Positions 33,489 to 41,510 of a stretch of DNA of 41,572 nucleotides are shown piece by piece. The stretch's first letter is position 1, and each line of letters opens with the position of its first letter. Below the pieces are notes generated by a model. That model made no database searches and had not been told where the DNA came from. It saw only the letters and a program-made list of their open reading frames with translations. This DNA comes from DATILL01 sp035476575. Its GTDB lineage: Bacteria; Actinomycetota; Actinomycetes; Mycobacteriales; JACQDL01. Made by a program: the position numbers and the translations under genes. The DNA lies in assembly GCA_035476575.1 (NCBI GenBank), contig DATILL010000084.1, forward strand, positions 1 through 41,572, in the 5' to 3' direction.

Positions 33489-33576
33489 GGCACTGGCTCA
33501 GGCCGGCACCGTTGCGGGGGTCCCGGCGAGGGGGGAGCGGACCATCGAGCGCAGCGGCGCGACGACCGGCAGGTAG
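33489..33576. repeat. Right direct repeat (real flippase 3' end)
   Basis: These 88 bp are the partner of 31163-31251. They include the flippase stop codon (33498-33500 on the minus strand), its last 25-26 codons and 9 bp beyond. Because the flippase is intact here, this copy is probably the original and the left one the product of duplication or integration. Confidence 0.93.
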
Positions 33577-34970
33577 ACCGCCAGGCCGGCCATGCCCCCG
33601 AGGACGAGCTGCCACCAGCCCGGTTGGGTGACCAGCCGCACCGCCAGCACCGCCGTCACCAGCAGCGCCGTCCCAGCCACCGGCCGGGCCAGCGCGGACA
33701 CCATCGCCCGGACCGGCACGCCGGTGCGCACCACCACCGCTCCGAACGCCGGCAGGAGCAGCCCGGCGGACACCACGGCATGCCCGGCCGCGGCGCCCGC
33801 GATGCCACCGAGGTGGGTGCCGACGACCAGCGCCGGCAGCAGCCCGGCCAGCCAGCATCCCTGCAGCACCATGGTCGACCCCGACCGGCCGCAGGCGACC
33901 AGGAAGTCGTAGGCCAGCTCGATCAGCACCCGGGCCGCCCCCACCACGGCCAGCCAGGTTAGCGCGGCGGCGGCTGGCGCCCACCGGCCGCCGTACAGCG
34001 TGGTGACCAGCGGCAGCGCCAGCAGCCCGAGCAGCGCGGACACCGGCAGCGCGGCCGCCGACAGCAGCGCCAGCGATCGGGCCAGCGCGTCGCCGCGGGC
34101 CGCGCGGTCATGCTGCAGCCGGGAGAACGCCGCCAGCGACACCCGCCGTACGACGGTCGAGAAGGCGTTCACCGGCCAGCTCGACAGGTTGAACGCCTGC
34201 ACGTAGAAGCCCAGCGCCACCGGGCCGAGCAGCCGGCCGACGACCACGTTGTCGACGTTCAGCATGGCGATGACCAGCAGGCTGGCCGCCGCCAGCGGTA
34301 GCCCGAACGCGAGCAGCTCGCGGGCCTGGCGCCGGTCGAAGCCGGGCCGCGGCCAGTACGTCGCCAGCCTGCACAGCAGCGCGCCGGTGAACCCGTTGCC
34401 CACCAGCCGGCCGATCGCCAGGCTCCACGCGCCGAGGCCGAGCACGGCCAGCAGGATCGTCAGCCCGCTGGAGAGCACCAGGTTGGACAGGTCCACCACC
34501 ATCCGCCGGCCCTGCTGGAACTCCCGGTTGATGAGCTGGGCGGGTGCCGCGGTGACCCCATCGATGACGACGGCCAGGCAGAGCAGCCGGATCACCCCGG
34601 TCGCCTGCGGCGCGTGCAGCGCCTCGGCGAACGGCCCGGCGGCGGCGAAACACGCGGCGTACAGCAGGCCGCTGCTGGCGATCGAGATCGTGGTGACGGT
34701 GGGTGCGATGGTGCGTGGGTCGCCTGGCCAGCGCACCAACGCCAGGCTCACGCCGAGCTCGTTGACCGCGAGTACGGCGTTCAGCGCCACCAGCGCAACG
34801 GCGAAGACGCCGAAGTCGGCCGGCGCCAGCACCCGGGCCAGCGCGATACCGACCACGAGCGTCCCGATCCGCCCGACCAGCGTGTTCAGCATGCTGAAGG
34901 CCAGCCCGCGGCGGACCTTGCGGCCCAGCCCGGCACCGCCCAGCCCGGCGGCCTCGTCCCGATTGTCCAC
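33498..34970 (-). CDS. MOP-family polysaccharide flippase (Wzx-like)
   Basis: A 490-residue membrane protein with about 12-14 hydrophobic segments, starting RRGLAFSMLNTLVGRIGTLV and including RVLAPADFGVFAVALVALNA, the usual opening of Wzx/RfbX and lipid-linked oligosaccharide flippases. It should move the lipid-linked repeat unit across the cytoplasmic membrane. The GTG at 34970 follows GGGGGGAC at proper spacing; a longer in-frame extension to 35186 would overlap the divergent secreted-protein gene and lacks family likeness. The gene is on the opposite strand from the main operon. Its 3' end is the target of the direct repeat that brackets the TIGR04255 cassette, so the insertion left it complete. 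Confidence 0.92.
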   Translation of the reverse strand: MDNRDEAAGLGGAGLGRKVRRGLAFSMLNTLVGRIGTLVVGIALARVLAPADFGVFAVALVALNAVLAVNELGVSLALVRWPGDPRTIAPTVTTISIASSGLLYAACFAAAGPFAEALHAPQATGVIRLLCLAVVIDGVTAAPAQLINREFQQGRRMVVDLSNLVLSSGLTILLAVLGLGAWSLAIGRLVGNGFTGALLCRLATYWPRPGFDRRQARELLAFGLPLAAASLLVIAMLNVDNVVVGRLLGPVALGFYVQAFNLSSWPVNAFSTVVRRVSLAAFSRLQHDRAARGDALARSLALLSAAALPVSALLGLLALPLVTTLYGGRWAPAAAALTWLAVVGAARVLIELAYDFLVACGRSGSTMVLQGCWLAGLLPALVVGTHLGGIAGAAAGHAVVSAGLLLPAFGAVVVRTGVPVRAMVSALARPVAGTALLVTAVLAVRLVTQPGWWQLVLGGMAGLAVYLPVVAPLRSMVRSPLAGTPATVPA

Positions 34971-35105
34971 TCGTTGTGTCCCCCCAGCGAGATCCAGCTT
35001 CAAAATAGCGGCTGTACCTGGCCCAGCCCGGCGAAAGTGGTCCGATCGCGGCCCTGAATGGCCACGGGAGTCAAGCATGGTGGGAATGTCTGGTACAAAA
35101 GGGTC

Positions 35106-36035
35106 ATGGTAGCGATGGTGCGGCTGGCCGGCACGGCGACGATAGCTCTGGCCGGGCTGTTGGGCCTCACCTACTCGGTCACCCACGCCGGTAGCCGCGC
35201 TGCCGGCGGCATCATCGACGCCGTCACGCCGCCGAGCCCGGTGCCGAGTGTCGTCGCGACCTTACGGCCGCTGCCCACGTCGCCGACCACGCCCAAACGC
35301 ACCATCGCCGGCTGGCCCGGCCCGACCAACACCGGCTGGCGGCACACCGGCGTGACGCTGCGGTTGCTGGCGTGCGCTCCCGGCGGCGGGGTGCAGCTGG
35401 ACCAGCCGGGGATGGTGGTCGACGGCCGGGACATCCCCTGCGACGTGCTGGTGGTGGCCGACGACGTGACGGTCCGCCGGTCCCGGATCACCTCCGGCGC
35501 ACCCTGGGTCGTGCGGACCAAGGATGGCGTGCGCAACTTCCGGATCGAGGACAGCGAGCTGGTCGGCAAGCCAGGCTGCTCGACCGGGCTCGGCTTCGCT
35601 GGCTGGACGGCGCTGCGGGTGGACATCCACGGCTGTGCCGACGGCGCGCACACCGAGGAGAGCACGCTGCTCCAGGACTCCTGGGTTCATGGCCTGTGGC
35701 GGGACGACACCTCGTCCGACCCGCCGCACAACGACGGCGTGCAGGACACCGGCGGGTCCAGGGTGACGATCCGGCACAACCGGATCGAGAACCCGCACCA
35801 CCAGACCTCGTGCATCCTGATCGGCGGGGAGTATGGCGCGCCGTCCCACATCCTGATCGAGGACAACTATCTCGACGGCGGCAACTACACGATCTATCTT
35901 GACCCCAAGGGCACCGACCGGGTCATCCGCGGCAATGTCCTGACCCGGCGTCATGTCTATGGACCTGGCAGCGTCGGCGGGAGCTACCTCTGGCAGGGCA
36001 ACCACTATCTCGACGGCGCTCCCAGCATCGCCTGA
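35106..36035 (+). CDS. Secreted right-handed beta-helix protein
   Basis: A 309-residue protein with an N-terminal hydrophobic segment (VRLAGTATIALAGLLGLTYS) serving as signal peptide or anchor and a Pro/Ser/Thr-rich linker. The domain from about residue 80 on shows parallel beta-helix periodicity (RVTIRHNRIENPHHQTSCIL, SHILIEDNYLDGGNYTIYLD). This fold is common in polysaccharide lyases and pectate-lyase-like enzymes. The pairs HNDGVQD and DGAHTEES may supply acidic active-site residues, but a catalytic set cannot be fixed. Beside a flippase, an extracellular enzyme trimming or modifying the polymer is a fair inference. The start could also be the ATG at 35115. One TTA codon is at 35262. Confidence 0.8.
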   Translation: MVAMVRLAGTATIALAGLLGLTYSVTHAGSRAAGGIIDAVTPPSPVPSVVATLRPLPTSPTTPKRTIAGWPGPTNTGWRHTGVTLRLLACAPGGGVQLDQPGMVVDGRDIPCDVLVVADDVTVRRSRITSGAPWVVRTKDGVRNFRIEDSELVGKPGCSTGLGFAGWTALRVDIHGCADGAHTEESTLLQDSWVHGLWRDDTSSDPPHNDGVQDTGGSRVTIRHNRIENPHHQTSCILIGGEYGAPSHILIEDNYLDGGNYTIYLDPKGTDRVIRGNVLTRRHVYGPGSVGGSYLWQGNHYLDGAPSIA

Positions 36036-36063
36036 ACGGCCGGGCCGGCGGGCCAGCCTTCGG

Positions 36064-36759
36064 TCACCCCGCGCTTCTGGTCACGATCAGCGACTTCGGC
36101 AGGCCCAGCATCCGTTCGGCGTGCAGGTCGCCGTCGGGGAACAGGCTGCGCAGCATGGTCCGGTCGACCAGTCGCGCTGACTGCACCCGCCGTACCGCCT
36201 CGTCAACCGTCCCCGACCGCCCGGCGTGCCCGAGGCGCAGGTGCAGCAGCAGCCGGAACCGCCACTGCTCCGGTAACCAATGGAACATCGGCGCCATGAA
36301 ATGCGGCTCGATCGGAAACCAGAAATAGGGGGTCTGGACGACGTACAACCGGGCGGTGCGCCGGATCTCCTCGGCGAACTCCCGCATCCGGACCCAGTCA
36401 CCGACATGTTCGATGACCGAGTTCGAGCTCGCGATGTCAAATGCGTGGTCCGGATAGGGCAGCGCGCAGCCGTCAGCCTCGACATACCTGAACCGACCGT
36501 CGTCGGCCGGATGTGCGAGGCCCGGCAGGTTCACGATCGTCACCCGTACGTCATACCGGTCCATCGTCCCTGCTGGCAGCACGTCCCAGTACGCCCGGGT
36601 GCCGCCGACGTCGAGAACGTCCACCTTGCCGTTGCTGGCGTGCGCGGCCTTAATCAGCCCAAGCAGGAAGCCAATTCGACGGGCTCTGATCCTGGACCCG
36701 ATCGACCGTGGGTTGTCGTAGTTCGCTAACCGTCTTGCCACGAATGCAGATAAGCCCAT
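36064..36759 (-). CDS. Class I SAM-dependent methyltransferase
   Basis: A 231-residue cytosolic methyltransferase. Motif I is VDVLDVGGTRAYWDVL, the acidic loop is VEADGCALPYPDHAFDIASS, and motif IV-like NSVIEHVGDW follows, as in Methyltransf_11 proteins. The later VVQTPYFWFPIEPHFMAPMF segment is typical of methyltransferases found in cell-surface polysaccharide clusters, so O-methylation of a sugar or chain end is plausible. The ATG at 36759 has a strong GGAGGGG site 4 nt upstream; a longer frame to 36843 adds a non-conserved stretch. It converges on the beta-helix gene with 28 bp between stops. One TTA codon lies near its N-terminus. Confidence 0.88.
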   Translation of the reverse strand: MGLSAFVARRLANYDNPRSIGSRIRARRIGFLLGLIKAAHASNGKVDVLDVGGTRAYWDVLPAGTMDRYDVRVTIVNLPGLAHPADDGRFRYVEADGCALPYPDHAFDIASSNSVIEHVGDWVRMREFAEEIRRTARLYVVQTPYFWFPIEPHFMAPMFHWLPEQWRFRLLLHLRLGHAGRSGTVDEAVRRVQSARLVDRTMLRSLFPDGDLHAERMLGLPKSLIVTRSAG

Positions 36760-36879
36760 CGCACCCCTCCGGCGTTGTCGGGCATCGACCGTATCGTACC
36801 GATAGACGAGGATCGGCGCAGCTAGTTGGTGACGTTTTGACACAGAGGGTGCACCTTGCGTTACAGGCCCGGTGTGGGG

Positions 36880-37079
36880 CCCGGTGTGGTCACCTCAACG
36901 CCGTGTGGTCACCTATGGGGGTCCGAGGGCAACAACAGGTCACCACAACGCCGGTAGGTCACCACACGGGCGGCACGGGCAACAACAGGTCACCTCAACG
37001 CCGAAAGGTGACCTATCGGGGTCGCCGACCAACAACAGGTCACCTCAACGCCGAAAGGTGACCACAAACGGTGGGGAGC
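36880..37079. repeat. Tandem array, 50-bp period, with paired GGTNACC motifs
   Basis: Four units start at 36880, 36930, 36980 and 37030, an exact 50-bp period. Each has a conserved 34-bp part (copies 3 and 4 identical) and a variable 16-bp spacer. Each unit carries two quasi-palindromic GGTNACC heptamers 19 bp apart. In units 3 and 4 the pair is GGTCACC and GGTGACC and can form a 7-bp hairpin with a 12-nt loop; in units 1 and 2 both are GGTCACC. A 12-bp duplication (36866-36877 and 36878-36889) lies at the left edge. The array fills the gap between the methyltransferase start and the ROK-kinase stop. Confidence 0.93.
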
Positions 37080-37085
37080 CTACGG

Positions 37086-38024
37086 TCAGTGATCTCGAGA
37101 CCGGGCCGGGGGTGACCAGTAGCGGTGGCCGCACAGGACCAGGGCGGCGGCACCGACCAGGCCCGCGCGGGTGCCCAGGGCGGCCGGCACGATCTCGGTA
37201 CGGCGGGCGTGCGCCACTCGGGCGTGCCGCCGGTACGACGTCCTAACCGGGCCGAAGAACACCTCGCCGGCCTGCGCGACCCCGCCGCCGATGACCACCA
37301 GCCGTACGTCGGTCAGCGCCACCGCGCCGGCCACGCCCAGCCCGACCAGCTCGCCCGCCCGCTGGAACGCCCCAACCGCCACCGGGTCGCCCGCCCGTGC
37401 CGCCTCAGCCAGCATCCGGGCGGAGCGCGCTCCCGCCCACCCCCGGCTCACCGCCCAGTCCACGATCGCCGGCCCCCGGGCCACCGCCTCCAGGCAGCCT
37501 CGGCCACCGCAGCCGCACACCGGCCCGTCCGGCTCGACGACCAGGTGTCCGATGTGTCCGGCGTTGCCTGAGGCGCCGTCAACCAGCCGGCCACCGAGGA
37601 TCAGCCCACCGCCCACCCCCGTCGAGACCACCATCCCGAGCAGGTCGTCGATCCCTCGGCCGGCGCCGCGCCAGTGCTCACCCACGGCGGCACAGACCGC
37701 GTCGTTGTGCAGCCGCACCTCCAACCCAAACCGCCCGGCCAGCCGCGCCCGCAGCGGAAACCCCCGCCAGCCCGGGATGTTCAGCGGGTCGACCACGCCG
37801 TCCGGCCAGGTCATCGGCCCGCCGCAGCCCACGCCCGCACCGGTCACCGGCGCCCCGGCGGCGGGCAGCACGGCGTCCAGCAACCCCGCCAGCGCGGCCC
37901 ACACCGTCTCGGCGTCCCCGCCCACCGGAGTCGGCACCTGGCGGCAGTCGCGCGGCGCGCCGTCGGCCTCTATAATCCCGGCGGCCAACTTTGTGCCGCC
38001 GATGTCTACCGCCAGAACAGTCAT
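37086..38024 (-). CDS. ROK-family sugar kinase (glucokinase-like)
   Basis: A 312-residue cytosolic kinase of the ROK family. The N-terminal ATP motif is LAVDIGGTKLAAGI, the sugar-binding block is RLHNDAVCAAVGEHWRGAG, and STGVGGGLILGGRLVDGASG with GHIGHL follows. The zinc-binding signature CGCGGRGCLEAVARG is complete with three cysteines. ROK kinases phosphorylate glucose, N-acetylmannosamine and similar sugars; the exact sugar is not readable here. No N-terminal DNA-binding domain is present, so it is an enzyme and not a NagC-type repressor. The ATG at 38024 places the DIGGT motif at the usual position near residue 8. It is divergent from the MoxR gene with 48 bp between starts. Confidence 0.93.
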   Translation of the reverse strand: MTVLAVDIGGTKLAAGIIEADGAPRDCRQVPTPVGGDAETVWAALAGLLDAVLPAAGAPVTGAGVGCGGPMTWPDGVVDPLNIPGWRGFPLRARLAGRFGLEVRLHNDAVCAAVGEHWRGAGRGIDDLLGMVVSTGVGGGLILGGRLVDGASGNAGHIGHLVVEPDGPVCGCGGRGCLEAVARGPAIVDWAVSRGWAGARSARMLAEAARAGDPVAVGAFQRAGELVGLGVAGAVALTDVRLVVIGGGVAQAGEVFFGPVRTSYRRHARVAHARRTEIVPAALGTRAGLVGAAALVLCGHRYWSPPARSRDH

Positions 38025-38072
38025 GGTGGTCAGTCTGGCGTGCCCCCCGTGGGTCAACGTACGGTCAAACGT

Positions 38073-39491
38073 GTGACGCCTCCTCCACGCACCCTGACCG
38101 ACCTCCGCCGCACGGGCTACACCAGCCGCTCGGTCAAGACCGAGATCCGGCAGAACCTGCTGGCCAGGCTGGCGGCGGGCACGCCGTCCTTCCCGGGCAT
38201 CCTGGGTTTCGACGAGACCGTGCTGCCCGAGGTCGAGCGCGCCCTGCTCGCCGGCCATGACCTGGTCCTGCTCGGCGAACGCGGCCAGGGCAAGACCCGG
38301 CTGATCCGCACCATGACCGGGCTGCTGGACGAGTGGGTCCCGGTCGTCGAGGGTTGCGAGATCAACGACGACCCGCTCGCCCCAGTCTGTCGCCGTTGCC
38401 AGACGCTGGTCGCCGAGCACGGCGGCGACACCCCCGTCGGCTGGCTGCACCGGTCACTGCGGTACGGCGAGAAGCTGGCCACGCCGGACACCAGCGTGGG
38501 TGACCTGATCGGCGACGTCGACCCGATCAAGGTGGCCGAGGGCCGCACCCTGGGCGATCCGGAGACCGTCCACTATGGCCTGATCCCGCGCACCAACCGC
38601 GGGATCTTCAGTGTCAACGAGCTGCCCGACCTGGCCGAGCGGATCCAGGTGGCGCTGCTCAACGTGCTGGAGGAGCGGGACATCCAGGTTCGCGGCTACA
38701 CCCTGCGGCTGCCGCTGGACCTGATGCTCGTGGCCAGCGCCAACCCGGAGGACTACACCAACCGGGGCCGGATCATCACCCCGCTGAAGGACCGGTTCGG
38801 CGCCGAGGTGCGCACCCACTACCCGCTCGACCTGGTCGATGAGGTCGCCCTGATCCGGCAGGAGGCGCAGCTCATCTGGGACCCGGACACCCCGCACGCC
38901 GCCCCCGCGGTGCCGGACCACCTGATGGAGGTGGTGGCCCGCTACACCCGGGCGGTGCGCGACGCCCCGGCGGTGGACCAGCGGTCCGGGGTGAGCGCCC
39001 GGTTCGCCATCGCGGCGGTCGAGACGCTGGCCGCCTCGGCGGTCCGCCGGGCCGCGGTGACCGGCGAGCCGGTGGCGGTGGCCCGGACCTGCGACCTGCC
39101 TGCCGTGGTGCCAGCCAGCCGGGGCAAGGTCGAGTTCGAGGACGCCGACGAGGACCGCGAGCTGGAGCTGCTGGCCCATCTGCTGCGCCGGGCCACCGCC
39201 GAGACGTTCCGGGCCCGGTTGGCCGGCGTCGACCTGGCGCCGCTGCAGCGCAAGTTCGACAACGGCGCCACGGTGGAGACCGGCGACCTGGTGCCGGCCG
39301 AGGAGCTGCTCCGCCAGGTCGGGCCGTTCACCGGGCTGGCCGCCGTGATCGGCCGGCTGGAGACCGAGGGCGGCACCGAGGACCCGGGGCTCGCCGCGGC
39401 GGCGGTCGAGTTCGCGATGGAAGGGCTCTACCTTAACCGCCGGCTGTCCAAGGACAGCGACGGCGGCCGGGCCGTCTACGGAAGCGGGTGA
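38073..39491 (+). CDS. MoxR/Mg-chelatase-like AAA+ ATPase (Rv0958-like)
   Basis: A 472-residue AAA+ ATPase. Walker A is GERGQGKT at residues 68-75. The central region LATPDTSVGDLIGDVDP, NELPDLAERIQVALLNVLEE (Walker B and sensor region) and LVASANPEDYTNRGRIITPL is characteristic of the Mg-chelatase subunit I-like group. Sequence pattern and pairing with a VWA protein match mycobacterial Rv0958. MoxR-type ATPases work with VWA partners to remodel or activate target proteins; the target is unknown. The GTG at 38073 has no obvious ribosome site and may be leaderless. The VWA gene begins with a GTG overlapping its stop by 4 nt. Confidence 0.92.
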   Translation: MTPPPRTLTDLRRTGYTSRSVKTEIRQNLLARLAAGTPSFPGILGFDETVLPEVERALLAGHDLVLLGERGQGKTRLIRTMTGLLDEWVPVVEGCEINDDPLAPVCRRCQTLVAEHGGDTPVGWLHRSLRYGEKLATPDTSVGDLIGDVDPIKVAEGRTLGDPETVHYGLIPRTNRGIFSVNELPDLAERIQVALLNVLEERDIQVRGYTLRLPLDLMLVASANPEDYTNRGRIITPLKDRFGAEVRTHYPLDLVDEVALIRQEAQLIWDPDTPHAAPAVPDHLMEVVARYTRAVRDAPAVDQRSGVSARFAIAAVETLAASAVRRAAVTGEPVAVARTCDLPAVVPASRGKVEFEDADEDRELELLAHLLRRATAETFRARLAGVDLAPLQRKFDNGATVETGDLVPAEELLRQVGPFTGLAAVIGRLETEGGTEDPGLAAAAVEFAMEGLYLNRRLSKDSDGGRAVYGSG

Positions 39492-41509
39492 GCGCGTTGC
39501 CCAGGCCGTGGCGGTACGGCGCCTGGCACGGCGGTCGGGACCCGCTCGAGCCGCCGTACGACGTGCGGCAGGCACTGGACGACATGGGCGACGACGTGCT
39601 GTCCGGGTCCAGCCCATCTGAGGCGCTACGCCGGCTGATGCGGCAGGGCACCGACGGCCTGCGCGGGCTGGATGCGCTGCGCCGCCGGGTCCGCCAACGG
39701 CAGCGCTCGGCCCGCAACCGGGGCCGGCTGGACGGCACGCTGGAGGAGGTACACCGGCTGCTGGACGAGGCGCTGGCGGCTGAGCGGCGGGAGCTGTTCC
39801 CGGACCCGTCCGACGCGGCCCGGCTGGCCGAGGCCGAGCTGGACGCGCTGCCGGCCGACCCGGCCCGGGCGGTGCGGCAGCTCGCGGAGTACCCCTGGCG
39901 CTCGGACGAGGCGCGGGCGAAGTACGACCAGATCCGCGACCTGCTCCGCCGGGAGGTGCTGGACAGCCAGTTCCGCGGCGTGAAGGACGCGCTGGCCGGT
40001 GCCCGGCCTGAGGACATCACGCGGATCCGCGACATGCTCGCCGACCTCAACCAGATGCTCGACGCGCACGCCCGCGGCCAGCACACCCCTGAGCAGTTCG
40101 CCGAGTTCATGGCCAGGCACGGCGAGTTCTTCCCCGAGAACCCGGAGAACATCGACGAGCTGATCGACGAGCTGGCCCGCCGGGCCGCCGCCCAGCAGCG
40201 GATGATGGACTCGCTGTCGCCCAGCCAGCGGCAGGAGCTGGCCGACCTGATGAACGCCGCGCTGGCCGACACCGGCCTGGCCAGCGAGCTGTCCCGGCTG
40301 CGCGACCAGCTCCGCACCGCCCGGCCGGACCTGCGCTGGGGCGGCCGCGAGGACGTGACGGGCGAGCAGCCGCTCGGCATGGGCGACGCCACGTCGGTGC
40401 TGCAGGAGCTGGCCGACCTGGACGAGCTGGACGCCGCGCTGGACCAGGACTACCCCGGCGCCAGCCTGGACGACGTCGACCCTGAGCTGGTCGAGGAGAT
40501 GCTCGGCCGGCAGGCGGTGGACGACCTGGCCGCCCTACGCCGGATCGAGCGGGAGCTGGCCCGGCAAGGCTACCTGAACCGGACCGAGGGCCGGACGCAG
40601 CTCTCCCCCAAGGCGATCCGGCGGATCGGCCTGACCGCGCTGCGCCGGGTCTTCGCCGCGCTGGAGTCCTCCAGCCGCGGCGACCACGACATGCCCGACG
40701 CCGGCGCGGCGGGCGAGCCGACCGGCGGCAGCCGCCCGTGGCTGTTCGGCGACGAGCAGCCGCTCGACGTCGTCCGCACCGTCCGCAACGCTGTTCTTCG
40801 CGCCTCCGCGCGGGGGCAAGTTCCCCGCACATCCGCGCGGGGGCAGGCGCTGCGCTCGACCGACCGGCCGCTGAAGCTGCTGCCGGAGGACTTCGAGGTG
40901 ATCGAGACCGAACGGCGTACGTCGGCCGCGGTCGCGCTGCTGGTGGACCTGTCGTACTCGATGGCGCTGCGCGGCACCTGGGGCCCGGCCAAGACGACCG
41001 CGCTGGCGCTGCACAGCCTGGTCACCACGAAGTACCCGCAGGACGCCATCCAGATCATCGGCTTCTCGAACTACGCCCGGGTGCTGTCGTCGAGCGACCT
41101 GGCCGAGCTGTCCTGGGACATGGTGCAGGGCACCAACCTGCAGCATGGGCTGATGCTGGCCCAGCGGCACCTGGCGCACCATCCGGACGCCGAGCCGGTG
41201 ATCATGGTGGTCACCGACGGCGAACCGACCGCGCACCTGGCCCGGGACGGGGCCGCCGAGTTCGCCTGGCCGCCGCTGCCCGAGACTGTGGCGCTGACCC
41301 TGGCCGAGGTGGACCGGTGCACCCGGCGCGGCGCCACCGTCAACGTCTTCATGCTGGACACCGAGCCGGCGCTGGTCCAGTTCGTCGAGGAGCTGGCCCG
41401 GCGCAACGGCGGGCGCGTCTTCTCCCCCAGCCCCGAGCGGCTCGGCGAGTACGTCGTACAGGACTACCTGCGCGCCCGCCGCGGCCGCCAGGCCCGCGTC
41501 GGCAGCTAA
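39488..41509 (+). CDS. VWA-domain partner of the MoxR-like ATPase (Rv0959-like)
   Basis: A 673-residue protein, close in length to mycobacterial Rv0959. The N-terminal two thirds is charged and largely helical without known domains (for example FAEFMARHGEFFPENPENID). The C-terminal von Willebrand factor A domain starts near residue 480 with a complete MIDAS: DLSYSMA (Asp487, Ser489, Ser491), GTNLQHG with the threonine, and VTDGEPT with the aspartate near 576. It should bind divalent metal and a protein partner, cooperating with the ATPase encoded just upstream (GTGA overlap). Between the two halves is a short duplicated stretch, ASARGQ, at 40805-40845. The function of the pair is unresolved. 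Confidence 0.92.
   Translation: MSALPRPWRYGAWHGGRDPLEPPYDVRQALDDMGDDVLSGSSPSEALRRLMRQGTDGLRGLDALRRRVRQRQRSARNRGRLDGTLEEVHRLLDEALAAERRELFPDPSDAARLAEAELDALPADPARAVRQLAEYPWRSDEARAKYDQIRDLLRREVLDSQFRGVKDALAGARPEDITRIRDMLADLNQMLDAHARGQHTPEQFAEFMARHGEFFPENPENIDELIDELARRAAAQQRMMDSLSPSQRQELADLMNAALADTGLASELSRLRDQLRTARPDLRWGGREDVTGEQPLGMGDATSVLQELADLDELDAALDQDYPGASLDDVDPELVEEMLGRQAVDDLAALRRIERELARQGYLNRTEGRTQLSPKAIRRIGLTALRRVFAALESSSRGDHDMPDAGAAGEPTGGSRPWLFGDEQPLDVVRTVRNAVLRASARGQVPRTSARGQALRSTDRPLKLLPEDFEVIETERRTSAAVALLVDLSYSMALRGTWGPAKTTALALHSLVTTKYPQDAIQIIGFSNYARVLSSSDLAELSWDMVQGTNLQHGLMLAQRHLAHHPDAEPVIMVVTDGEPTAHLARDGAAEFAWPPLPETVALTLAEVDRCTRRGATVNVFMLDTEPALVQFVEELARRNGGRVFSPSPERLGEYVVQDYLRARRGRQARVGS
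40805..40845 (+). repeat. 14-bp direct repeat inside the VWA gene linker
   Basis: TCCGCGCGGGGGCA occurs at 40805-40818 and 40832-40845, a 27-bp period that keeps frame and encodes SARGQ twice. The intervening TTCCCCGC can pair with the upstream GCGGGG to form a hairpin. It sits in the linker before the VWA domain. Confidence 0.8.
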
Positions 41510-41510
41510 C

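Noticed and set aside
31163..33576. Transposon with terminal repeats
   Set aside because: The 88/89-bp repeats are direct, not inverted, one is a gene end, and no transposase or integrase is encoded between them. An integrated or recombined cassette fits better.
36880..37079. CRISPR array
   Set aside because: The 50-bp period with a 34-bp core looks repeat-spacer-like, but the spacers are only 16 bp, are related to each other, and no cas genes are nearby.
37086..38024. NagC/Xyl-type ROK repressor
   Set aside because: There is no N-terminal winged-helix domain; the protein starts directly with the kinase ATP motif, so it is an enzyme.
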